From NCBI GenBank assembly GCA_002454845.1, contig DKJQ01000008.1:846-20209 (forward strand): a DNA stretch of 19,364 nucleotides. Direction: 5' to 3'. This DNA comes from Ignavibacteria bacterium UBA6688. GTDB taxonomy: Bacteria; Bacteroidota; Ignavibacteria; UBA10030. The notes below the pieces were generated by a model that searched no databases, was not told the origin of the DNA, and was given only the letters and a program-made list of their open reading frames with translations. Of the stretch, positions 14,473-19,364 are shown piece by piece. Numbering within the stretch: position 1 is the first letter of the stretch; every line of letters begins with the position of its first letter. Position numbers and translations under genes: made by a program.

Positions 14473-15809
14473 GAGGCTCCTCCGGTCCGTTGTTTGTGGC
14501 TTTTGTTCCAGAATGGTTCCAGGATGGTTTGAAGATTCGGCTTACCGATTTCCTCCAGCTCATAAAAGACCCGCAGGGCCGGCCTTTTCAGCTTGATAAT
14601 CCGTTTCAGGTTGATGGGCGTACCGATGATGACGACATCGCACGGGACTCTGTTGATGGTGGCCTCGAGGTCCTTCATCTGCCGTGGACTGTAACCCATG
14701 GCCGGCAGAAGCGTCCCGATCTCCGGATAGGTCTCGAAAGTTTTCTTGATTTCACCGCTGACATACGGTCGGGGATCGACGATGACGCCCGCTCCAAATT
14801 TCCGCGCTGCGACCGTCCCAGCCCCGAATTTCATCTCTCCATGGGTCAACGTGGGACCATCCTCGATGACGAGTACTCTCTTGCCGGCAATCAGTTCATA
14901 CTGTTCTACGCTGATTGGGGATGCCGCTTCGATGATCGTAGCATGGGTATTGACAAGGCGGATGTTCGCCCGCAGTTGGAATACCGCTTCGGGGGACGAA
15001 GAGTCGATTTTGTTGATGATGACGGTGTCGGCCAGGCGAAGGTTTGTCTCGCTCGGATAATAGGTGAGCTCGTCCCCAACGCGCAACGGATCGGCAACGA
15101 CGATACTGCAGTCCGGTTGATAAAACGGGGTATCGTTGTTCCCCCCATCCCATAGGATGACATCTGCTTCTTGTTCGGCTTGCCGCAAGATTGCCTCGTA
15201 ATCGACACCAGCGTAAACGATGGTCCCACTTACGATATGCGGCTCGTATTCCTCCATCTCTTCGATCGTGCAGTTGTGTTTACGGAGGTCCTCAATGGAG
15301 CTAAACCGCTGCACCCGTTGTAACTCCAGATCCCCGTACGGCATCGGATGGCGAATGGCGGCGACTTTCAGGCCATGGTCGCGCAGGATGTGTGCGACCT
15401 TCCGGCACGTTTGGCTTTTCCCGCTGCCGGTCCTTACGGCGCAGATCGAGACGACCGGCTTGATGCTCTTCAGCATCGTGCGCGTCGCACTGAGCAGGGT
15501 AAAACGAGCCCCTGCGAAGGATGCGCGGGAACCAAGGCTCATCACGGATTGGTATGGGACATCGCTGTACGAGAACACCACCTCATCGACATGGTATTTT
15601 CGGATCAGGTTTTCCAGATCCTTCTCTTCATAAATGGGGATCCCTTCGGGATAGAACGCGCCGCTAAGCGACGCCGGATACCGTCTCCCCGCGATGTTGG
15701 GGATTTGCGCCGCGGTGAATGCCACGACGTGATAGCGGGGGTCATCCCGGTACAGCACGTTGAAGTTGTGAAAATCACGTCCCGCCGCACCGGCAATGAG
15801 GATGTTCAT
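14469..15809 (-). CDS. Predicted P-loop GTPase, cyclic-2,3-diphosphoglycerate-synthetase-like (COG2403 type)
   Basis: This 446-residue protein resembles bacterial proteins annotated as cyclic 2,3-diphosphoglycerate synthetase or predicted GTPase; their real role is unproven. It has an N-terminal Rossmann-like domain (MNILIAGAAGRDFHNFNV), a P-loop CAVRTGSGKSQT near residues 123-134 that lacks the first Gly of GxxxxGKS, a Walker-B-like acidic turn (ILWDGGNNDTPF), and NKID in a position expected of a GTPase G4 motif. A later conserved block is EDGPTLTHGEMKFGAG. I chose ATG 15809 because the family begins there and GAAGG stands 10 bases upstream; in-frame ATGs at 15848 (10 bp after the ATCase-like stop) and 15887 are possible. 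It overlaps the lyase gene by 4 bp. Its setting with carbamoyl-phosphate enzymes suggests a link to phosphorylated or carbamoylated metabolites. Confidence 0.78.
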   Translation of the reverse strand: MNILIAGAAGRDFHNFNVLYRDDPRYHVVAFTAAQIPNIAGRRYPASLSGAFYPEGIPIYEEKDLENLIRKYHVDEVVFSYSDVPYQSVMSLGSRASFAGARFTLLSATRTMLKSIKPVVSICAVRTGSGKSQTCRKVAHILRDHGLKVAAIRHPMPYGDLELQRVQRFSSIEDLRKHNCTIEEMEEYEPHIVSGTIVYAGVDYEAILRQAEQEADVILWDGGNNDTPFYQPDCSIVVADPLRVGDELTYYPSETNLRLADTVIINKIDSSSPEAVFQLRANIRLVNTHATIIEAASPISVEQYELIAGKRVLVIEDGPTLTHGEMKFGAGTVAARKFGAGVIVDPRPYVSGEIKKTFETYPEIGTLLPAMGYSPRQMKDLEATINRVPCDVVIIGTPINLKRIIKLKRPALRVFYELEEIGKPNLQTILEPFWNKSHKQRTGGAS

Positions 15810-15858
15810 GGGTGTCAAGCCTTCAAGCTGAGGTACTGGAGTTTTCATACGGGCACCA

Positions 15859-16791
15859 TCATGTGAGGGAAAGTTCTTCCGAATCAAAAATCATGCTGAG
15901 CAATGCCATACGGACATACAGACCGTTCTGCGCCTGACGGAAGTACGCGGCCCTGGGGTCGCGATCGACGGCCGGGTCGATCTCTACGGAACGGGGGAGA
16001 GGATGCAGGATGATCGCGTCGCGTTTGATGCTGTGCAGGACCGTCTCATCGATGTTGTACTGCCGAAGATCGACATCCGTCCGCTCCAAACGTTCCCGGT
16101 TGATGCGGGTCTGATAAATGACGTCGACCTGCGAAAGGACATTCCCCGGGCGCGAGAGCAATTCGTACGTGACGTTGTGTTCATCCAGGTGTTTCAGAAT
16201 ATCCGGTTTGATCTGCATCTCCCGGGGTGCGAGGAAGTACAGTTTGACGCGTTCGAACTTGCTGAGCAGGTAGGCGAGGGATCGCGCGGTCCTGCCCGTG
16301 TCCAGAGCTCCAATGAGAAGCACGGAAAGACCGTCCATGGTTTTGCACTCGTGATAGATCGTATAGAGATCAAGAAGAGCCTGCGTGGGATGTTGTCCTC
16401 CAGCACTATCACCCGCGTTGATAACGGGGACGGGGGAAACCGCTGCTGCGCGCGCTGCGCCTCCCTCCTCCGTGTGCCTGAGGACGACCACATCGCAGTA
16501 GTTCCCGACGATCCGTATGGTGTCTTCAAGAAACTCTCCCGAGACCGCGGAAGAAAATTCCATCGCGGATTCCGTGGAGAGGACCTTTCCCCCCAACCGC
16601 ACCATAGCGGCTTCGAACGAGAAACGGGTGCGGGTGGAGGGTTCATAGAAGAGTGTTGCCATGAGCTTATTCTCATAGTCCTTGGTCCCACCCCGCCTGA
16701 CGATTTTCTCCATCTGCATCGTCCGTGAAAAGAGTTCCATGAGCGCCGGAACGGAAAACTGTTGTGACTCAATGACGTGATGAAGCTTCAT
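15859..16791 (-). CDS. Aspartate-carbamoyltransferase-like protein with altered acceptor-site residues
   Basis: This 310-residue protein is a close relative of ATCase catalytic chain (PyrB), which makes carbamoyl-aspartate for pyrimidines. Numbering happens to match E. coli: Ser52-Thr53-Arg54-Thr55, Arg105, His134, Gln137 and Arg167, the carbamoyl-phosphate and shared catalytic residues, are all present, as are Arg229, HPLPR and the C-terminal NGLYVRMAL. However, residue 84, the Lys that reaches over from the neighbouring chain, is Ser (SAVSGEFLEDT). Residue 231, the Gln that contacts aspartate, is Asn (TRINRERL). The segment GDSAGGQHPTQ has one extra residue against GDGxxQHPTQ. So it binds carbamoyl phosphate but may use another acceptor or be slow. 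A true PyrB is still possible. SD GGAGG lies seven bases before the ATG; carbamate kinase ends 27 bp upstream. No PyrI is adjacent. Confidence 0.85.
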   Translation of the reverse strand: MKLHHVIESQQFSVPALMELFSRTMQMEKIVRRGGTKDYENKLMATLFYEPSTRTRFSFEAAMVRLGGKVLSTESAMEFSSAVSGEFLEDTIRIVGNYCDVVVLRHTEEGGAARAAAVSPVPVINAGDSAGGQHPTQALLDLYTIYHECKTMDGLSVLLIGALDTGRTARSLAYLLSKFERVKLYFLAPREMQIKPDILKHLDEHNVTYELLSRPGNVLSQVDVIYQTRINRERLERTDVDLRQYNIDETVLHSIKRDAIILHPLPRSVEIDPAVDRDPRAAYFRQAQNGLYVRMALLSMIFDSEELSLT

Positions 16792-16818
16792 ATCCTTCCC
16801 TCCCGAGAGTGACCGGGG

Positions 16819-17760
16819 TCATGGGGTGATCTGCGTTCCAGCTTTTCCCTGAATGGCGTCAAGCAAATGGTCGCAGGAGGTAATGATGACCTCTTTTCCC
16901 CCGCGTTGAAGAAAACGAATGGCAGATTCAATTTTCGGCCCCATACTTCCAGACGGAAAATGTCCCTGTTCGAGATACCGCTGCATCTGCCCCGCAGTGG
17001 CCCGTTTGAGACCGCGTTGCTTCGGCCTCTTGTAATCGAGGTAGACCTGTTCGACGTCCGTGCTGATGATCAGGCAATCGATCCCTAATCCCGATGCAAG
17101 CAGCGCAGAGGCACGATCCTTATCGATCACCGCCTCGATTCCCTTGACCGTTTGGTCCTCTTCGATGACGATGGGAATGCCGCCGCCGCCCAGTGCGATC
17201 ACAATAATTCCCAACTCCATGACCTGGCGGATGATTTCCTGCTCGAGCACCGCAACAGGCTCGGGCGAAGCGACGACGCGCCGATATCCACGCTCCGCAT
17301 CCTCCACCATCGTCCATCCAAAACTCCGCTGACGTTCCTCGGCAACGGATTTCGAATAGAACGGCCCGATCGGTTTCGTCGGGTTTCGAAAGGCCTGGTC
17401 GCTGCTGCTCACCTGAACCTGGGTGAGGATTGTCATGACCGGCGTGCAGATCCTGGCGCTGCGAAGCGCGTTGAGCATTCCCCGTTGGAGGAGATAGCCG
17501 ATTTCACTCTGGGTTGTGGCCACGCAAACGTCGAGTGGTTGGGGGTACACTTCCTGTGAGGCTCGTTCGGAGCGAAGAAGCGCCGCACCAACCTGGGGGC
17601 CGTTGCCGTGGGTGATAATGATACGCCAACCGTCGGTGACAAGCTGGGCGATGCGGCATGACGTTTCGCGCGCATTGGTCAGTTGTTCTAGGGCCGTCCC
17701 GCGCTGTCCTGCACGAATCAGGGAGTTGCCGCCAATCGCTATGAGAGCGCTCCGGAGCAT
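16819..17760 (-). CDS. arcC: Carbamate kinase
   Basis: This 313-residue enzyme interconverts carbamoyl phosphate + ADP with carbamate (NH3 + CO2) + ATP, and acts in the cytosol. All family landmarks are present: AIGGN at 8-12, THGNGPQVG at 50-58, NPTKPIGPFY, ALGGGGIPIV, VIDKDRASALLA with the catalytic Lys, STDVEQVYLDY, and SGSMGPKIESAIRFL. Length is normal. The ATG at 17760 has AAGG five bases upstream, 9 bp after the ornithine carbamoyltransferase stop. Sitting between two transcarbamoylase genes, it could make ATP from citrulline, or run the other way to supply carbamoyl phosphate, as proposed for Pyrococcus. No arginine deiminase (arcA) or CarAB gene is in the window, so the direction is open. 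Confidence 0.95.
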   Translation of the reverse strand: MLRSALIAIGGNSLIRAGQRGTALEQLTNARETSCRIAQLVTDGWRIIITHGNGPQVGAALLRSERASQEVYPQPLDVCVATTQSEIGYLLQRGMLNALRSARICTPVMTILTQVQVSSSDQAFRNPTKPIGPFYSKSVAEERQRSFGWTMVEDAERGYRRVVASPEPVAVLEQEIIRQVMELGIIVIALGGGGIPIVIEEDQTVKGIEAVIDKDRASALLASGLGIDCLIISTDVEQVYLDYKRPKQRGLKRATAGQMQRYLEQGHFPSGSMGPKIESAIRFLQRGGKEVIITSCDHLLDAIQGKAGTQITP

Positions 17761-17769
17761 GAGACCTTT

Positions 17770-18684
17770 TTATTGCATCAACTGCAGCATGATGGCTTTC
17801 TGAACGTGAAGTCGGTTTTCAGCCTGTTGAAACACGACGGAATATTCCGCATCGATCACCTCATCCGTGACCTCGTCCCCCCGATGAGCAGGAAGACAAT
17901 GCATGAAGATCGCCCCGGGTTTCGCCTTTCCCATCAATTTCCGGTTAACCTGGAAGGGCTGAAAGATCTTCCTTCGCTCTTCGGCTTCCGACTCCTGCCC
18001 CATGGAAGCCCATACATCCGTGTAGACGACATCTGCCGCGTGCACTGCCGTGTCAGGGTCATGCGAGATCTCGATACTTGCACCGGAAAGGGACGCATCG
18101 TCCATTGCCAGCCTGAGCGCATCCGGGTTCGGTTCATATCCTTTGGGGCATGTGATGGTGACGTGGACACCGAGGCGTGCCCCGGCGAACATGAGGGAAT
18201 GCGCCACATTATTACCGTCGCCGACATAGCAAAGTTTGAGGCCGGCCAGCGATCCTTTCGTTTCCTGGATTGTGAAGTAATCGGCCATCGCCTGGCACGG
18301 GTGAGAGTAATCGGTCAGGCCGTTGATCACCGGGACTGACGCAAAGCGCGCCATATCGAGCACAACCTGGTGTGAGAAGGTCCGGATCATAATCCCCTGC
18401 ACCATGCGCTCGAGATTCTTTGTCACATCGTAAAGGGACTCGCGTTTACCGAGGTTGATCTCGGTCGGGAGAAGCAGGAGGGAGAATCCTCCGAGTTGTT
18501 GGATCCCGATATCGAAGGTTGCGCGCGTGCGGAGTGAAGGCTTTTCGAAAATCATCGCGAGCGTTCTTCCCTTGAGGGAACTGGCGAACTTCTCCGGATG
18601 CGATTTCACAGTGGAGGCAAGCGAAAGCGTTGCAAGGATTTCCTCGCGGGTGCGATCGCGGATAGAGAGAAAATCTTTCTTCAT
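17770..18684 (-). CDS. argF: Ornithine carbamoyltransferase
   Basis: This 304-residue enzyme transfers the carbamoyl group between carbamoyl phosphate and ornithine to give citrulline, or the reverse in catabolism. The carbamoyl-phosphate motif is FEKPSLRTR (SLRTR variant of STRTR); LGKRES, HPCQA, GDGNNVAHSL, the ornithine-binding DVWASMGQE, MHCLPAHRGDEV with the catalytic Cys, and QAENRLHVQKA follow. These mark a true ornithine enzyme rather than an acetylornithine or putrescine type. I chose ATG 18684 (MKKDFLSIRD), with GGGAG six bases upstream; the in-frame start at 18777 would add 31 residues unlike the family. It is the first gene of the five-gene minus-strand operon. It could be biosynthetic (argF) or catabolic (arcB); sequence alone does not decide. 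Confidence 0.95.
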   Translation of the reverse strand: MKKDFLSIRDRTREEILATLSLASTVKSHPEKFASSLKGRTLAMIFEKPSLRTRATFDIGIQQLGGFSLLLLPTEINLGKRESLYDVTKNLERMVQGIMIRTFSHQVVLDMARFASVPVINGLTDYSHPCQAMADYFTIQETKGSLAGLKLCYVGDGNNVAHSLMFAGARLGVHVTITCPKGYEPNPDALRLAMDDASLSGASIEISHDPDTAVHAADVVYTDVWASMGQESEAEERRKIFQPFQVNRKLMGKAKPGAIFMHCLPAHRGDEVTDEVIDAEYSVVFQQAENRLHVQKAIMLQLMQ

Positions 18685-18960
18685 TGTGAGCTCCCGGTGA
18701 TGGTGAGCGGGATCAACCTCTACGTGATCTGGAACTGCAAAAGCAGCAGATTTTGATTGCCGGCGGAATGGGTGCATGAGGAAGGGTCAAGTTCTATGCC
18801 ATCTGGCCGGTTCCGATTTTTGGAAGAGGGGGGGAACTTTCACGGGGGATTTGTGCCTTGGAAGTAGGAAGGTTGACAACGATGGTGAAATTTGAAGGGT
18901 GGTTTCCGAAAAAATCCAATATCATCCCAATCGTAGGAAGGGACCGGCGCTGAAAATCCC
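18685..18960. other. Leader and promoter region of the carbamoyl operon, no gene seen
   Basis: This stretch must hold the promoter for the minus-strand operon beginning at 18684, but I see no convincing -10/-35 pair or Bacteroidota-type TAnnTTTG on the minus strand. A 112-codon minus-strand frame over 18794-19132 runs through hairpins and repeats and is not a gene. Confidence 0.45.
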
Positions 18961-18961
18961 C

Positions 18962-18992
18962 TTGCCTTTCGGGGTGATATTCGGTATCTTTG
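18962..18992 (+). promoter_or_regulatory. Bacteroidota-type promoter facing the tRNA-like region
   Basis: TTG (18962-18964), 20 bases, then TATCTTTG (18985-18992) match the Bacteroidota housekeeping pattern TTTG/TTG-N19-21-TAnnTTTG; the following CACTC resembles strong stable-RNA promoters of that phylum. It points right, toward the tRNA-His-like copies beginning at 19066. TTGCCT-N17-TATCTT would also pass as a weak sigma-70 pair. Confidence 0.55.
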
Positions 18993-19004
18993 CACTCACT
19001 CGTC

Positions 19005-19031
19005 AAGCCTGTTGCTGCAGAACAGGCTTTT
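19005..19031 (+). terminator. Hairpin with short T-run before the tRNA-like copies
   Basis: AAGCCTGTT (19005-19013) and AACAGGCTT (19021-19029) form a perfect 9-bp stem with a 7-nt loop, ending in TTTT at 19028-19031. It lies just downstream of the expected start of the promoter at 18962-18992, so it could be an early terminator/attenuator, or the terminator of a tiny transcript. Confidence 0.45.
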
Positions 19032-19041
19032 GCTATCTTAA

Positions 19042-19062
19042 AGCCGCTCAGGCGGTTCTTTT
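19042..19062 (+). terminator. Second terminator-like hairpin
   Basis: AGCCGC (19042-19047) pairs with GCGGTT (19052-19057), including one G-T pair, around a TCAG loop, followed by C and TTTT (19059-19062). It ends directly before the first tRNA-like copy, so it could equally be a processing signal. Confidence 0.4.
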
Positions 19063-19065
19063 CAT

Positions 19066-19171
19066 GGTGGCCATAGTTCAGTCCCAAAATGGCTTGAGTT
19101 AGCGAACGGAGTGAAGCTAGCTCAACGGCCATTTTGAGGATCCCGCCGAAAGGCGGGATTGGTCGCTACGC
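19066..19171 (+). pseudogene. tRNA-His-like copy 1, interrupted in the D-loop
   Basis: GGTGGCCATAGTTCAGT at 19066-19082 is the acceptor 5' strand and first half of the D-arm of a tRNA-His-type gene. A double-hairpin element then intervenes. After it, TTGGTCGCTACGC (19159-19171) resembles the expected continuation TTGGTTAGAACGC seen intact in copy 2, with four changes. No anticodon, T-arm or 3' acceptor strand follows. It cannot fold as a tRNA and looks like a decayed duplicate. The final 13-nt match is my alignment by eye. Confidence 0.5.
19083..19159 (-). repeat. Double-hairpin repeat element, copy A
   Basis: The element has two stems. A long one pairs CAAAATGGC + TTGAGTTAGC (19085-19103) with GCTAGCTCAA + GCCATTTTG (19116-19136), with a 2-nt bulge (CG) and one G-T pair. 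A short one is ATCCCGCC-GAAA-GGCGGGAT (19140-19159). Read on the minus strand the order is short GC hairpin, 3-nt spacer, long hairpin, GG, the same order as copy B on the plus strand. REP-like, with no coding capacity. Confidence 0.65.
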
Positions 19172-19191
19172 AGGAGAGTCGGTTTTACCAT

Positions 19192-19321
19192 GGTGGCCAT
19201 AGTTCAGTTGGTTAGAACGCCAGTCCCGCCAAAAAGCGGCGGGATCCCCAATTTCGCAACGGCTCACACAAAACGTTCGCCGGCGAAATTGGGAGTTGTG
19301 GCCGTCGCGGTTGGCAAGGGG
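19192..19321 (+). pseudogene. tRNA-His-like copy 2, interrupted at the anticodon arm
   Basis: The 5' half is complete from the acceptor strand (GGTGGCC) through the D-arm (TAGTTCAGTTGGTTAGAAC) to the 5' anticodon stem CCAG at 19220-19223. A 72-bp hairpin element follows, then TTGTGG (19296-19301), which would be the anticodon loop containing GTG (His), then GTCGCGG and TTGGC, which resemble the variable/T-arm and the 3' acceptor but lack the T-loop. Bacterial tRNAs have no splicing route for such an insert, so it is probably a dead copy. The 3' reading is tentative. Confidence 0.5.
19224..19295 (+). repeat. Double-hairpin repeat element, copy B
   Basis: A short hairpin TCCCGCC-AAAAAGC-GGCGGGA (19224-19244) is followed by a long one pairing CCCAATTTCGC (19247-19257) with GCGAAATTGGG (19283-19293). 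Inside that, after a 2-nt bulge (AA), CGGC (19260-19263) pairs with GCCG (19279-19282). The order, spacing and bulge position match copy A in the opposite orientation, although the stem sequences differ. Confidence 0.65.
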
Positions 19322-19346
19322 TATCAGAATTAACAGCGTTTATCAT

Positions 19347-19364
19347 GGTGGCCATAGTTCAGTT
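19347..19364 (+). tRNA. Start of a tRNA-His-like gene (copy 3, cut by window edge)
   Basis: GGTGGCCATAGTTCAGTT, identical to the first 18 bases of copy 2 and with the same CAT just before it, runs to the window end. With no interruption so far, it is the best candidate for the intact tRNA-His(GTG) gene; the extra G before GTGGCC fits the G-1 typical of tRNA-His. The rest lies outside the window. Confidence 0.5.

Noticed and set aside
18794..19132. 112-codon minus-strand reading frame
   Set aside because: It crosses three hairpins and a tRNA-like copy, has no RBS or recognisable domain, and is low-complexity in feel; it is a chance frame.
19224..19295. Self-splicing intron in the tRNA-like copy
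   Set aside because: At 72 bp it is too short for a group I or II intron and shows only simple hairpins; a REP-like insertion fits better.
1..19364. CRISPR array, integrase, transposase, toxin-antitoxin or phage genes
   Set aside because: None seen on either strand; the only repeats are the hairpin elements and tRNA-like copies at the right end.

Overview
The window reads as a chromosomal segment of a Gram-negative, mostly anaerobic-type bacterium, probably of the Bacteroidota/Chlorobi/Ignavibacteria (FCB) group. Pointers are a tripartite efflux pump with a lipoprotein adaptor, three-subunit PntAA/AB/B, and one promoter that fits the Bacteroidota pattern TTG-N20-TAnnTTTG next to tRNA-like sequence. 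The lineage is an inference; no rRNA or complete tRNA is present. All protein genes except one lie on the minus strand.

Layout, left to right. (1) 1-5728, minus: an efflux operon read tetR -> tolC-like -> membrane-fusion lipoprotein -> RND pump; the pump is cut by the window edge. A TGAC-N5-GTCA palindrome lies between its promoter and the tetR start. (2) 5729-6343: a 615-bp region with no supported gene, holding divergent promoter candidates. (3) 6344-7291, plus: a TerC/Alx-family membrane protein. (4) 7367-12930, minus: a redox block read ferredoxin -> NfnA -> NfnB -> PntAA -> PntAB -> PntB. It puts an electron-bifurcating ferredoxin/NAD(H)/NADP(H) transhydrogenase beside a proton-translocating one. 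(5) 13147-18684, minus: a tight five-gene operon read ornithine carbamoyltransferase -> carbamate kinase -> aspartate-carbamoyltransferase-like protein -> predicted GTPase (cyclic-2,3-diphosphoglycerate-synthetase-like) -> methionine gamma-lyase-like PLP enzyme. (6) 18685-19364: non-coding, with a plus-strand promoter, hairpins, three copies of the start of a tRNA-His-like gene, and two copies of a double-hairpin repeat in opposite orientation.

The most interesting parts are (5) and (6). In (5), carbamate kinase sits between two transcarbamoylases, and the ATCase-like one keeps the carbamoyl-phosphate site but has Ser at position 84 and Asn at 231, where ATCases use Lys84 and Gln231. This suggests a carbamoyl-phosphate module with a possibly altered acceptor, tied to a GTPase of unknown role and an ammonia-releasing lyase. 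In (6), the double-hairpin element has a conserved shape but different stem sequences, and it interrupts tRNA-His-like copies at two different positions.
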